Shown one piece after another: positions 37,336 through 49,600 of a stretch of DNA of 64,000 bases. The stretch's first letter is position 1, and the number at the start of each line of letters is the position of its first letter. Below the pieces are notes generated by a model. That model was given only the letters and a program-made list of their open reading frames with translations. It searched no databases and had not been told where the DNA came from. The DNA comes from G965232465 sp965232465 (GTDB lineage: Bacteria > Pseudomonadota > Alphaproteobacteria > JAQWUY01): assembly GCA_965232465.1 (NCBI GenBank), contig OZ246977.1, positions 2,108,001-2,172,000 on the forward strand, given 5' to 3'. A program made the translations under genes and the position numbers.

Positions 37336-38118
37336 TTATTTACACGATAATTGTTTTGATCGCAACACCGCTTTGTACATGGTATCCTGTAACAATGTAT
37401 ACAAATGGTCGTTATGCATTAAAACAGATAAAGCGTGTTGTGTGGTACCATTTGGGCTAGTGACTTTTGTGCGTAAAGTTGCCAAGTCATCCCTGCTGTG
37501 ATGTGCCATTTTGCCCGCCCCCAGCACCGTTTGTATTGCCCATTCGGTCGATTTTTCAGGACAGAGCCCCATATCCGTGGCAATCTTTGCCATACAATCC
37601 ATAAGGTAATAAATATAGGCAACACCGCTGCCCGACAAAGCGGTTACTGTATGCAAATCGTCCTCAGATTGTAACCATCCCCACGCCCCAAGGGGGGATA
37701 ATACAGATTCCATATGATGTTTTATGGTGTCGCATAATGGTACATCCGTGTACGCAGGACACACCCCTTCGCCCACCAGTGATGGGGTGTTTGGCATCAG
37801 GCGAATAACTATTGTATCCGCCCCCAAAATATGTCTGTACCGCTCAATGGGGATAGCTGCTGCCACTGTTACCCATGGGATATGATTTAAATGGATATAA
37901 TCGGGTAATATGGTATCCACCATTTGTGGTTTTGCCATATAAAATACAAAATCAAAATCTGTATGTGGTATCTGCGACACATGCGTATATGATGCCAATT
38001 GCGTACCAAAGGGTGTTTTACCACTGGGCGAAACAGTTGTGATTGTTATATTGTGCTGCAACCACCGCCCAATCATAGCCGACGCCATATTCCCACAACC
38101 CACAGACAATATACGCAT
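37336..38118 (-). CDS. proC: Pyrroline-5-carboxylate reductase
   Basis: 260 residues. The N-terminal Rossmann motif is VGCGNMASAMIGRW, with the typical MPNTPSLVGEG in the middle and ALSGSGVAYIYYLMD near residue 170. It reduces 1-pyrroline-5-carboxylate to proline with NAD(P)H. It lies 41 bp downstream of the aldolase gene on the same strand. The protein is slightly shorter than the usual 265-275 residues but has all core motifs. Confidence 0.88.
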   Translation of the reverse strand: MRILSVGCGNMASAMIGRWLQHNITITTVSPSGKTPFGTQLASYTHVSQIPHTDFDFVFYMAKPQMVDTILPDYIHLNHIPWVTVAAAIPIERYRHILGADTIVIRLMPNTPSLVGEGVCPAYTDVPLCDTIKHHMESVLSPLGAWGWLQSEDDLHTVTALSGSGVAYIYYLMDCMAKIATDMGLCPEKSTEWAIQTVLGAGKMAHHSRDDLATLRTKVTSPNGTTQHALSVLMHNDHLYTLLQDTMYKAVLRSKQLSCK

Positions 38119-38159
38119 TTTACAATCCTTTATATTTTTAAATTGATATTTTTATAAAT

Positions 38160-39230
38160 TTATTCAGCAACGGATTTACCATATGAACCCAAGTCGTTAA
38201 AGGCTTCTTGCAAGCGATCGATGATACCTTGTTGTCCTTGTCGCAACCATTTTCTGGGGTCATAAAACTTTTTCTGGGGGGCACCGGTGGTAGGGTCTAT
38301 TTGATTCGTAAATGCGGTGGGATGGGCGTTTACATATGCCCCCACACAGGTGGCATTGGCGAATTGGGTATCCGTGTCAATATTCATTTTAAACACCCCA
38401 TACGATACAGCTTGTTGAATTTCCGATTTCCCCGACCCAGAACCCCCATGAAATACAAAATCATAATAATTAACGGGTAATCCCCGTTCTGTCTGTGCCA
38501 AAAGTTGGGAATTTTTTAAAATTTCTGGGCGTAATTTTACATTACCAGGTTTATATACCCCATGCACATTACCAAACGATGCGGCAACAGAAAAATGCCC
38601 CAACGCATGCAGACGGTCATAGGCAAACAACACATCTTCGGGTTGCGTATACAAATGGGCATTATCAGCGGATTCGTCAATATCCGTACCAATACCATCT
38701 TCTTCCCCCCCTGTACACCCCAATTCCATTTCCAAGGAAATACCCAAAGGGGTCAATTGCCCCAGCATTTTTTCACACTCTGTGATATTATATTCAATAT
38801 CTTCGGCAGATAAATCCAACATATGCGAAGAAAATAAGGGTTTGCCCACACAACACTTATACTGTTTTGATTCCTCAATCAAGCCATACAACCATGGGAT
38901 ATGTTTTTTATCCGCATGATCCGTATGTAATACCACACACACCCCATATGCGGATGCCACTGCGTGCATGTATTGGGCAAACACTTTTGCCCCACGGACT
39001 TTTGATTTTATGGTCGATTCAAGTCCCGCCCCGCCAAAAAAGTGGGCACCGCCATTCGATACTTGAATAATAATATCAGATTTGGCATCCCGTGCGGCTT
39101 CCAGCACCGCCGATGCGGTGGTGCTGTCGACCACATTTACCGCAGGCAGGGCATATCCGCCTGTTTTACATGCGTTTACTAAGTTAATATAATCCCCACC
39201 AGTAACCACCCCCGCAGGTATTTTTGTCAT
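38160..39230 (-). CDS. fbaA: Class II fructose-1,6-bisphosphate aldolase
   Basis: 356 residues from the ATG at 39230, chosen because AAAGG lies nine bases upstream; in-frame ATGs at 39239 and 39254 are less well placed. Zinc-ligand and active-site segments of the E. coli FbaA-type enzyme are visible: VVLHTDHADKK (His ligand and catalytic Asp), ELGCTGGEEDG and FHGGSGS. It interconverts fructose-1,6-bisphosphate with dihydroxyacetone phosphate and glyceraldehyde-3-phosphate in glycolysis and gluconeogenesis. Followed by proC on the same strand. Confidence 0.92.
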   Translation of the reverse strand: MTKIPAGVVTGGDYINLVNACKTGGYALPAVNVVDSTTASAVLEAARDAKSDIIIQVSNGGAHFFGGAGLESTIKSKVRGAKVFAQYMHAVASAYGVCVVLHTDHADKKHIPWLYGLIEESKQYKCCVGKPLFSSHMLDLSAEDIEYNITECEKMLGQLTPLGISLEMELGCTGGEEDGIGTDIDESADNAHLYTQPEDVLFAYDRLHALGHFSVAASFGNVHGVYKPGNVKLRPEILKNSQLLAQTERGLPVNYYDFVFHGGSGSGKSEIQQAVSYGVFKMNIDTDTQFANATCVGAYVNAHPTAFTNQIDPTTGAPQKKFYDPRKWLRQGQQGIIDRLQEAFNDLGSYGKSVAE

Positions 39231-39312
39231 ACTGTCCATCCTTTTATATATCACATATGTATTTCTTTTGCACTATAACACATAATACAAGGTTTATGAA
39301 ACCAAAAAAAGA

Positions 39313-40758
39313 TTAGGTACGCCAAAAAGAAGGGGTTAAAACTATCAACACGGTAAACACTTCCAGTCTGCCGATCAACATGCCCAGCGTAAATACCCAT
39401 TTAAAACCATCGGATACAGATTGGTAATTGCCATTAGGTCCGATAAATTCGCCCAAACCGGGACCTAAACACGCAAGGCTGGAGGTTGCAGCGGACAAAG
39501 CGGTAACCAAATCATATCCCAACACCCCAAAAATAACCGTAAATATCAATATCAAAAACAAAAATAAGATAACATATACCATAACCGATACAGCAACCGC
39601 ATTATCAATGACTTTTTCGCCATAATGTGGTAAAAATACACCATTCGGATGAATAAACTTTTTCATTTGCACATTTATAACTTCCCATATAACTTTTAAA
39701 CGAAACATCTTTAAGCCACAAGTGGTCGACCCGGCACAGCCCCCCAACACCATAACCAATATTGCCATAGGCACAGCAATCCCGCCCCAATTGTCATAGG
39801 CTTGGGTGGCATATCCAGTACCCGTCATAACGCTGGTCATATTAAAAGTTGTATGTAACACATTTTGCCAAAAATCATCAAAGTAAGGACGATTATTCCA
39901 TATCATCAGCCCCACTATGATGGATAAAATCGTAAAAAACCACCGGGCTTGTAAATCAAACCAAATTTCTTGCACCCCACCACGCATGGTGGTAATCACC
40001 AACACAAACGGCAACGATGCCACCATCATAAACACCGTAGAAGTTGTTAAAATATATGGTGTTGCAAAAAATCCCAACGACGCATCGTGGGTGGAATACC
40101 CCCCAGTAGCAATCGTTGTCATAGCATGGTTAATAGCATCAAAAACGCTCATACCAAATATATAATATAAGCTGGCACATAAAACAGTTAAAATACTATA
40201 TACCAGCACCACAAACAACGATAACTGGGCGGTACGGGGCAATGTTTTTTCCATTCTGGGGTCGAATTCCAGTTTTAATAGCTGCATCCCACCAATCTGC
40301 ATAATAGGCAAAACACCTGATGCCATAACCACGATTCCCACACCGCCAATCCATTGCAACAACGATCGCCACATTAAAATACCTTTGGGCAAAGTATCCA
40401 ACCCGGTTAACACTGTTGCCCCGGTTGTGGTCAAACCGCTAACGGTTTCAAAAAACGCATCGACAAAGGATAATTTTAATGCGGATAAATATAAGGGGAC
40501 TGTTGCCATAATTGCCAATGCCATCCACGCCACAGGTATCAAGATAAATATATCCCGAATGCCCAATGTATCCGTATTATTACGGGTTGCCAAAAACAAC
40601 ACCCCACCGACAAAAATACACAATAAAGCGGATATAATAAATACTTGCCAATCCGCATCGGCAAATATTACATCGGTAACAAATGGCACCACCATCACCC
40701 CCCCAAGCAAGCCAATCATAATGCCAATACAATATAAAATTTGTCTGTACGCTATCAT
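39313..40758 (-). CDS. trkH: Trk-type potassium uptake protein, membrane subunit
   Basis: 481 residues from the ATG at 40758, matching E. coli TrkH (483). A frame to 40836 is open, but the extra N-terminal residues are atypical. About ten hydrophobic helices form four pore repeats with filter-like segments (SGLTTTGATVL, TTIATGGYSTHD, TGTGYATQ and LACLGPGLG). RSLLQWIGGVG is a strong family phrase. It imports K+ with the regulatory NAD-binding partner TrkA, which is not in the window. It is divergent from the MFS pair, with starts less than 100 bp apart. Confidence 0.88.
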   Translation of the reverse strand: MIAYRQILYCIGIMIGLLGGVMVVPFVTDVIFADADWQVFIISALLCIFVGGVLFLATRNNTDTLGIRDIFILIPVAWMALAIMATVPLYLSALKLSFVDAFFETVSGLTTTGATVLTGLDTLPKGILMWRSLLQWIGGVGIVVMASGVLPIMQIGGMQLLKLEFDPRMEKTLPRTAQLSLFVVLVYSILTVLCASLYYIFGMSVFDAINHAMTTIATGGYSTHDASLGFFATPYILTTSTVFMMVASLPFVLVITTMRGGVQEIWFDLQARWFFTILSIIVGLMIWNNRPYFDDFWQNVLHTTFNMTSVMTGTGYATQAYDNWGGIAVPMAILVMVLGGCAGSTTCGLKMFRLKVIWEVINVQMKKFIHPNGVFLPHYGEKVIDNAVAVSVMVYVILFLFLILIFTVIFGVLGYDLVTALSAATSSLACLGPGLGEFIGPNGNYQSVSDGFKWVFTLGMLIGRLEVFTVLIVLTPSFWRT

Positions 40759-40850
40759 AAGAATGACAATAGCATATAAAAATATATTTGTATATTTTTT
40801 TAAAATATGTATATATGCACATATAAAAAATACCATTGGAAAAGACCATT

Positions 40851-42044
40851 ATGTTACAGTCTGTTTTACACACTTTGTCCGCATCGGAGCGCAACAATGC
40901 AAGGTTCTTTATTCCCTTGGTGATGATATATGGGGTTACATTTGCCGCAATTATAAGCTTTGGGTTGTTGTGGCTGACCTATAAGCAAGTCCCTTTGCAT
41001 ATTATTGGTATTATCGGTGGTGTTGTGCCATTGTTGACTTTTATTGTGGGAAATTTTGCCGGTTCTGTGGGGGATTACACCGGTAAAAGGCGAAGGGTTT
41101 TGGTGGGTATTTTAAGTACCTGTATTATAATGGTGCCTATTATCCATACGATGCCCAATGGCTGGATATTATATATTGCAGGTACGCTTTTTTTGGTTGG
41201 TGTCAATGTGCAACTCCCCTTGTTCGACGGCATTTTAACACAATTGTTCCCATTACAACCAAACCGTAATTTTAGTTTTTTATGGATTCGGGGTTTATTA
41301 ACACTAGGGTTTTTAATAGGCACCTTATGGATAGGGCGGATATATGATGTATACAGCCTTATTGCCCTGCCATGGGTGGGTATGGGATTATTGATATGTA
41401 CGCTACTGTTACTTATTTGGTTTGATGATCGCATTATTCCAAAACACGCCCAAAACCCCGAAAAAGACAGCCTTTTAAACACCGTCAAAGACCTGATACA
41501 GGTCCCTTGGTTTAAGGCATTTTTATTGTATAATGTATTGTATGGGGTGGGCAATGCCTTTTATTTTGGGTTTTTCCCCATACACTTACAAACCATTGGT
41601 TTCAGTAATATAAACATTGCCCTTACCATTAGCCTAGGTGCATTAACAGAAGTTATTATGTTCTTTATTGGACATGCGTTTGTCAAAAAATACCGCCCTA
41701 CTCAGTTGATGATTATATGTGCGGTGGTTGCCCCGGTGCGCTGGATACTTTTTGCACAATTTACCAGTGTAATAGCCTTGACTTTAGTATCAGGATTACA
41801 TATGATTACTTTTTCCCTACATTGGGTTGTATGTGGATTTTTTATCCAAAAAAATGTCCCCATATCATTGGTAACGATCGCCCAAAATGCGTGGCAATCG
41901 TGTTGTATGTTTGTTCCCATGGCGGTGGTGTTACCGCTTAGCAGTATTATATACCCAACCTTAGGGGGCAACATGTTTTTAATCGGGGCGGGGGTCAGTT
42001 TTCTGTCTATTTTTGTCGCAAGATACATGTGGGTAAACAGGTAA
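40851..42044 (+). CDS. MFS transporter, MFS_1-like family (first of a tandem pair)
   Basis: 397 residues with about twelve hydrophobic segments. I use the ATG at 40851 (GGAAAAG upstream); a TTG at 40836 is in frame. The start ASERNNARFFIPLVMIYG closely parallels the next gene's PERHNIRFFIPLLLVYG. The loop GDYTGKRRRVLVGIL after helix 2 is the MFS motif A equivalent. The group includes HcaT-type aromatic acid and nucleoside permeases, so a carboxylate or aromatic substrate is possible, but nothing here proves it. The next gene, 68 bp on, is a paralogue. Confidence 0.75.
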   Translation: MLQSVLHTLSASERNNARFFIPLVMIYGVTFAAIISFGLLWLTYKQVPLHIIGIIGGVVPLLTFIVGNFAGSVGDYTGKRRRVLVGILSTCIIMVPIIHTMPNGWILYIAGTLFLVGVNVQLPLFDGILTQLFPLQPNRNFSFLWIRGLLTLGFLIGTLWIGRIYDVYSLIALPWVGMGLLICTLLLLIWFDDRIIPKHAQNPEKDSLLNTVKDLIQVPWFKAFLLYNVLYGVGNAFYFGFFPIHLQTIGFSNINIALTISLGALTEVIMFFIGHAFVKKYRPTQLMIICAVVAPVRWILFAQFTSVIALTLVSGLHMITFSLHWVVCGFFIQKNVPISLVTIAQNAWQSCCMFVPMAVVLPLSSIIYPTLGGNMFLIGAGVSFLSIFVARYMWVNR

Positions 42045-42112
42045 TGTGCCCCAAAAACACAGTATATAGTGTTGCTTTATTATAAATTTGATATATCAGA
42101 AAGAGAGTTTTT

Positions 42113-43342
42113 ATGTTTCATTTTCCCTTACCTAATACATCACGATGGTTAACGACGCTTACCATTCCCGAACGCCATAACATACGATTTTTTATCCCGT
42201 TATTATTGGTATATGGCATGGCATTAACCACGGGCAGTGTATTTTCATTGCTGTGGATGAAAGACAAGGGGTTTTCGTTGGCAACAATTGGTATTATTGG
42301 GGGTATTATCCCCCTGTGCTTGGCATTTATGGGCAATATTGCCGGCACCATTGGCGATGGTACGGGCAAACGGCGATGGGTGATTATTGGGATGCTGATG
42401 ATATGTATGCTGTGCGTCCCTGTGGTATATTACTTATCGCCAAGCATTGTGTTGTATGTGGTAACAGTTTTATTTTTTGTGAGTTTACGCTTGGCAATAC
42501 CTATGCTTGATTCCATAATAAGCCAATTATTTCCCATTCGGGACGACCGCAGTTTTAATTTTTTATGGTTGCGTTCATTAACGACTTTGGGGGGCATAAT
42601 CGGATTATTGGCGGCATCGAAAATATATGATGCATATGGCATAAATAATTTACCTTGGATAAGTCTGGGCTTATTAAGTGTCTGTTTGGTATTGATGTTA
42701 TGGTTTGACGATACGGGTATTCCCCGTCATAATCGGGGGGCAAAATACGGCATGTGGGCGTTAATGGGCAATTTATTACAAGTGCCATGGTTTAAACCAT
42801 TTATACTGTTTAATATATTATATGGGCTGGGTAATGCCTTTTATTATGGATTTTTTACCATTCATTTACAAAATATCGGGCTGACAAAATTGGAAATTGC
42901 CATTACTTTTGCCGCCGGTTTGATCATGGAAATTGTCATTTTTTTTATCGGCAGACGCCTTATCCGTAATATCCGCCCCACCTATTTATTAGCTGTCTGT
43001 GGTATCATCGCCCCCATACGGTGGATTTTATTTACCCAATTTGACGATGTGGTATGGCTCAGTTTAGTGGCATTATTGCATGGTATCACTTTTTCGTTAC
43101 ACTGGGCAGTATCGTCGTATTATATCCAACGCAATGTACCATCATCATTATCAGCAACCGCACAAACAGTGTGGCAATCATCGTGCTTGGAAATTCCATT
43201 TACAATTATTATTCCCATAAGTGGTATTTTATACCCCATAATGGGGGCAAACATATTTATACTGGGGGCATTCATTACCACCCTATCCATATGTGTATCC
43301 GTATACATGATACAAAATAAACCCGTAGGCAAGACCATATAA
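42113..43342 (+). CDS. MFS transporter, MFS_1-like family (second of a tandem pair)
   Basis: 409 residues and about twelve membrane segments, paralogous to the preceding gene throughout (shared RFFIPL start, GDGTGKRR loop, LLQVPWFKPFILFNILYGLGNAFY and ending). Conservation is strongest in the charged loops and in the middle segment around helices 6-7. The pair most likely arose by tandem duplication and divergence, giving two related substrate ranges or a heterodimer. AGAAAGAGAG precedes the ATG. Substrate unknown. Confidence 0.75.
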   Translation: MFHFPLPNTSRWLTTLTIPERHNIRFFIPLLLVYGMALTTGSVFSLLWMKDKGFSLATIGIIGGIIPLCLAFMGNIAGTIGDGTGKRRWVIIGMLMICMLCVPVVYYLSPSIVLYVVTVLFFVSLRLAIPMLDSIISQLFPIRDDRSFNFLWLRSLTTLGGIIGLLAASKIYDAYGINNLPWISLGLLSVCLVLMLWFDDTGIPRHNRGAKYGMWALMGNLLQVPWFKPFILFNILYGLGNAFYYGFFTIHLQNIGLTKLEIAITFAAGLIMEIVIFFIGRRLIRNIRPTYLLAVCGIIAPIRWILFTQFDDVVWLSLVALLHGITFSLHWAVSSYYIQRNVPSSLSATAQTVWQSSCLEIPFTIIIPISGILYPIMGANIFILGAFITTLSICVSVYMIQNKPVGKTI

Positions 43343-43452
43343 ACCATATACCATACAACGAGGATAATAAAACCCCCTTTTCCCCTGTGCCACATCCCCC
43401 CTCCCCCCCATACATACAACTTGTGATATAATTTGATAATATTTTTTACTAC

Positions 43453-43481
43453 TTGAAAAAAAAAAAAAATCTCTGTATACT
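43453..43481 (+). promoter_or_regulatory. Sigma70 promoter with A14 tract in the spacer (probable phase-variable promoter)
   Basis: TTGAAA (43453-43458) and TATACT (43476-43481) are exactly 17 bp apart. The spacer begins with A residues that, with those of the -35 box, form a run of 14 A (43456-43469). Slippage in the run would change the spacer length and so promoter strength. The transcript would start near 43488, leaving a leader of about 128 bases before the adhesin ATG. Confidence 0.7.
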
Positions 43482-43615
43482 TTATGGTGTGGTGCCTGTT
43501 GGGGCGTGTTTAAGTGCATGTTTTGGGGCACCTTGTAGGGGGGTTATATTCAGGTACCTTTTTTGGGGATATCATTTATGGCACCCAAAATTGTAAAACG
43601 CAAAGGATGAAACAG

Positions 43616-46600
43616 ATGTACATCAAAAGAACTTTACTTGCCACGGCTAGTGTTATTGTGCTGGCATATACGACGCCTGTATTTACCGATGATACGGACA
43701 AGGTGGTGCATGCCACGGGGAATCTGTTTATTGATACGATTAACAAAAGGGGGATTTTTGAATGGATAAGGGGCGGGGTCGGCTATAGGGATAAAACCCT
43801 GAATTGGGATATTACGGCTTTTAGCAATCTGTCAGAGACAAAAGACACAGTTACATATGTGCAAACTTCTTATAATCGTCAAAAGTCAGTGAATCGATTG
43901 AACTTGGGGTTGGGCTATCGCAAGCGTATTGATACGACAGCTGACCCGTTAATTGTTGGGGTAAATGCATTTTTTGATAGCAAGGATGGGACGAAAGATA
44001 TACTTACTTTTAAGGCATCGGACACTTTCCAACGGTTTAGTGTGGGGGCGGAACTGAAAACCGCACAATTTGACATGGCAGCAAACCTATATCGTCGCAT
44101 TGGTAATAATATTATCGATGATAAAAAGGTATTACAAGGCTGGGATATAACGGCTAAGGGCAGTATGCCCCGTTATGAGCAAGTGTCTGTGGGGGTAAAT
44201 ACCTATAGATTCGAAGGGGTTGGGGATACGGTTGTTAAGGGCAATAAACTGATTGCCGAATTTACCCCCAATGCGATGGTAACAGTACGCGGGGAATATG
44301 ACAAGCCTAGTGGCAAATCGGCACAGACCGATATATCGGTCGATTTTAAATTGGCATTTGGTAAAAGTATTCAAGACCAATTAAAATCTGCCTCTGTATC
44401 GGGTAAAGATAGCGTATGGCACAAACGCTATGACAAGGTGGAACGGCACTATGATATTAAAACGGCGGAGGTACAGGAGGCACAATCCGCCCCCACCTTG
44501 GGTACCGCTATCAGCAGTACAGATTTGGCAACGAACAAAATCAGTGGGGGCGATGGTACAGCGGAAACATCCGCATACACCCTCCAGAATGGTGAACAAT
44601 ACGATGTTGAGGACTTTGTTGGCGACATTCCCGATACCCTTAAAACCACGGGAGGGGCGATTGATCCGACTAAAGTTACGGTAAAAATTGAACAAGTCGA
44701 TGGCGATGGGAAAGAAGGCACGGACTATCAATTTTACGCCAGCGATGGCACCACCACCGTATCATTGGCGAATGTTACCGCAGACAGCCAGTTTAAAGAT
44801 ATAGCCGGGGGCAAAGCCGCCACCTTAAAACTTACATACAGTGCCAGTGGATTTGAAGATCGGGTTGTATTCGTCAAGGCAATAGCCATCAGCCAAATTG
44901 GTAGCGTCCTATCCGATTCGGATAAAACGCATAACACTATTACAGGGGGGGATGGCATCAGCCAAGCCACGGCGTATACTTTAACCAATGCACAGACATA
45001 TGATGTTAAAACCTTTATTGGCACTGTGCCGACCGGGGTAACGCCGACAGTTACAGCAGAAAGGGTTTCAGGCACCAGTGGTACGGACTTCCAGTTTAAG
45101 ACTGGGGGATCAGATGTTACTGTTGGCAATGCAGCCTATAGCAGTACACTGGAAGATAAGGCGGGTGCGGGTGCAGCGGTGATCAAATTGACATATAGTG
45201 CGGCGGCTTTTACCAATCGGGTTGTATATGTTCAGACCAATGGTGCGTTTGCAGGTAGCTTGACGATGGCGGATTTTGTTATCCCGTATGCAGCTGGGAC
45301 TGTGACGGTAAGTACCGCCGATATACTGGGTAAATTAACCGTATCCGGTAGCCAAACACAAAAATCCGATTGGACAATTAAGAGCTTAACGGAAAGCCAT
45401 GCGAACCTTACTGTTGTAAATAATAACAGTTTAACCATATCCGGGGCAATCGGCACCCCTACCACTGTAACCGCTGTATTCGAACATACGGATTCTGAAT
45501 ATGCGGATCAAAGCAGGACCTTTACACTGTCCACTGGGGCGGGCACATTGGGGGGAACGCCTACGGGGTTATCAGGTAAATGGGGCAAAACCTTTACTGT
45601 GGATTATAAATTAAACAGTTCTGATACGGTGGGGGATGTCACCGTATCGTTTGATACAAGTGCGGATTTCAGATTTTCGATTGTTACGGGTACGGTGCCT
45701 AGTGATGCACCGTCGGGGACAAAAGCGACCACGACCGGTATCCTTGACACATCAAAAACAGCTATTAACACCAACACTGGGGCGATTGATGGAACGGCAC
45801 TAACCAAATCGGGCGACCTGTTGGTAAAAATCGTCCGTGCGGCAAAAGACGGATTGCCCGAACTGACAGCATATGAAAATATCACGGTGAATAAGCAAGT
45901 ACTAGGAACAGATGTAACCACCATACCGACCATATCAAATGGTGGGGACAATAAGTGGAAACCCGGCAATGCCAAGTTTGACCTAACATATAGCAATTTA
46001 CCGGGCGGTCTGGCGGCGAATGCGTTTACATGGGCGGTTGCGGGTAAAACCGGTGCTGTGCCCAGTGGCACATTAGCCATCGACAGCGATGGTAAAATCA
46101 GTGGGGCAACCTCCGCCGGTACAGTGGTGATTACCTTGACCGCCAAGGGGGATAAATACAGCGGCAGCTTGACCTTAGCCGACTTTGCCATTGCCAAGCA
46201 AACGGGGACAGATACCCTAAGCATGGGGGATCTTGTCATATCGTATGAGTCTGGGGATAGTGATAGAACAGTTACCACCGCTGAGATATTTGGGCAATTA
46301 TCCGTATCAGGGGGACAAACGCAAAAATCCCAATGGACATTGGTAAGTGTTGCGGATACGGATAATAATGGCGACCTTGCGGTAACTGGGGGTGGCAAAA
46401 CCCTAACCATATCCGGTGAGATCACCACCAAAACCACCGTAACCGCCGTATTATCACACCCTGCGTATGCGAATAAGACCGTTGCACTTGAATTGTCGAC
46501 GGAGCCATGGAAGATAAGTACAGGGGGGCGTACTGGGTCAGGAAAATGGGGTAAATCATATACTACGGATTATAAGATAAAATCTCCTATTGGGGGTCAA

Positions 46601-49600
46601 ACATTTAAAATATCTGACAACGATTTCACCTTTTCGATTGTGGCCGCCGGGGGTGATGATGGCAGTGGCAAAACTCAAACCACATCAGGTATTTTCGATA
46701 CATCAAAAACAGCGATTAACGCCAGTACCGGGGTGATTGATGGGTCAGCACTGACCAAATCGGGAACCTTATTGGTAAAAATTGTCCGCAAAGCAAAAGG
46801 AAGTGTAGATGCGGTTACGGAATATCAAAACTTTACGGTTAGCAAACAAGATAGCAGCGACCACCCCAGCTTTGCGGTTACTGCCGGGGCTATTACATGG
46901 GCAACGGCCAGTACAGCGGTTTCGTATACAGAAAATGCCAGCAAACCTACGGGGATTAGCACCAGTCCCACATACGCATTGATAACATCGGGAACAACCG
47001 CAGGGGCTACCACAGGGGCTAATGCTATCACGGTGGCATCAGGCGATGGTAAGATTGCCAACACCAGCAAAAATGGGGTGGTAAAAGTGCGGGTTACCTA
47101 TCCCGCCAACGATAAGTATGAAACGATTACCAAAAATATCGATGTCACTGTCAATAAGCAAGCGGGTACGGGGGCATTGACTATGGGGGCTATTGTGATA
47201 CCGTTTGGGGCAAGTGACAGCAGCAAACCGGTAACTGCTGCCATCATAACAGATAAATTAACTGTCCCCAGTAGTTTAGGGGTAAAATCGGATTGGACCT
47301 TAACAGGGCTAAGCAAGAAAGATGCGAATAGTAATATTACCATTGATACAGGCGGCAAGAGCCTCACCATAAGCGGGGCTTTCACCACCAGTACAACGGT
47401 TACGGCTACTTTCGAAAGCGATAAATACGCCACTCGGACCGCTGATTTTGAACTGTCGACCGGTGCGGGGACATTAAGTTCTGGCACCCGTACAGGATCA
47501 GGAAAATGGGGGAAAACCTTTACCACTAATTATAAGTTAAAAACTTCTGATACAGTGGGGGAGGTGTCCAGCACATTCAATCTTAATACAGATTTCACCT
47601 TTTCGATTGTGGCACCTGCTACGGCTATAACGGGTTTCACATCGACCACTGATGGTCTTGTAAATGGTCAATTAACAGGGGCGATTGACGGCAAAACCGG
47701 GGCGATTTTTGGGAACAAACTGACAAAATCAGGGAAATTGTTAATAAAAATTGTCCGTGCGGCAAGGGGCGGATTGCCCGCATTAACCACATATCAAAAC
47801 TTTGATGTTAGCAAACAGGTATTGGGTACAGATGTGACCACCCGTCCAGCGGTGACAACAGCGAGCAGTGAAGATGGCAAATGGAAAGCCAGTGGCGGTA
47901 AAATTAACCTACGTTATACTTTGCCGGGCACTACGACCCCATCGGATTATAGTTGGGGTGTCAAACCGGCAACATCAGGGGGACCCAGCGGTACCTTAAC
48001 GATTGATGCCAGCGGTGATATTAGTGGTGCAACCTCTGGCGGTACAGCGGAAATCACCATCACTGCAAAAAGTGATAATAAAAAGTATTCTGGGGCGATC
48101 CGTACAGTGGACTTCGCCATTAAAAAGCAAACAGTGGCGAACAATACCCTAACTGTGGCACCTCTTGTTGTAACATATGCACAGGGTACTAAAACGGTAA
48201 CTGCGGCGGATATACTGGGTAAATTATCCATAACAACAGGGAGTACCAAAAACGATTGGACTGTACAAAGCCTAACGAATACGGATAGTAACACGAAAGT
48301 TACTGTTAATGGCAAGACCCTGAACATATCAGGGGCAATCACCACACCTACAACCATTACAGTTGTATTTGAAAGCACCAAATATACGGATGTAACAAAA
48401 ACCTTTGAACTGTCCACACAGGCGGCACAGGTGATTGATGGCACCCCGATGGGATTAAGCGGTAAATGGGGCAAGGGTACGGTGACCCCGGATTATAAAT
48501 TAGACCTTACAGATCAAGGTCAATCCTTTGTTAAGGCAACGGATTATACATTCTCAGTTGTGCCCAGTAGCGATGGGGGTAAAGGGGGCAAGGACGCCAC
48601 CACTGCGGGTATTGTTGCCAGTGGGCAAAATGCTATAAGTAATACCAAAACTGGGGCGATTGACACCAGCAAGCTGATAAAATCGGGTAAACTGTTAATA
48701 AAGATTGTCCGGGCGGCAAAAGGTTCAGGGGCAAATGCAGTTGCCGCAGCCACAGAATATGTTAATTTTGATGTAACCAAGCAAGTACTGGGAACGGATG
48801 TAACCACCGCCCCAGCGGTGGCAAAAGCCATCAATGAAGATGGCAAATGGAAGTCGGATACTTCCACCAAGATTAATCTGAGTTATACCTTACCGGGTGG
48901 AACAACCGCATCCCAATATAGTTGGGCGGTGGCTAAGAAATCAAGTGACGCCCCCGATGGGACACTAGTCGCTGATGGCAATGGTCATATCAGTGGGGCA
49001 ACTTCCGGCGGTACAGCACAAATCACCATAACCGCAAAAAGCAGCAACGCAAAATATAGCGGGTCGATTCGGACAGCGGACTTTACCATTGCCAAGCAAG
49101 TATTGGGCACCGATGTAACCACCCGTCCAGCGGTGGCAAAAGCAACGGGGGAAGATGGCAAGTGGAAATCTGCTACCGCTGCCAAAATTGCCCTAAATTA
49201 CACTTTACCGGGCGGTACAACCGCATCGGGGTATAGTTGGGCAGTGGATAAAAAGTCGGGGGCGGAGCCCAGTGGTACCTTAGCCATTGACCAAACCAAT
49301 GGTCACATTAGTGGAGCCACATCGAGCGGTACAGCGGAAATCACCATAACCGCCAACAACAGCAACAAAAAATACACTGGGTCCATACGAACGGCGGACT
49401 TTACCATTGCCAAGCAAACGGGGACAGATACCCTAAGCATGGCGGATCTTGTCATATCCTATGCGTCTGGGGATGGGAATAGGAAGGTTACCAGTGCTGA
49501 GATACTGGGGCAGTTATCTGTAAGTAGTACAGGCACGGCACAAACGCAAAAATCCCAATGGACAATTAAGAACCTAACAGAAACGCATGCGAACCTTACC

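Noticed and set aside
45604..46437. Several minus-strand ORFs of 60-280 codons within the adhesin gene
   Set aside because: They recur at each module copy because the repeat is copied, and all are antisense to a clear coding sequence.
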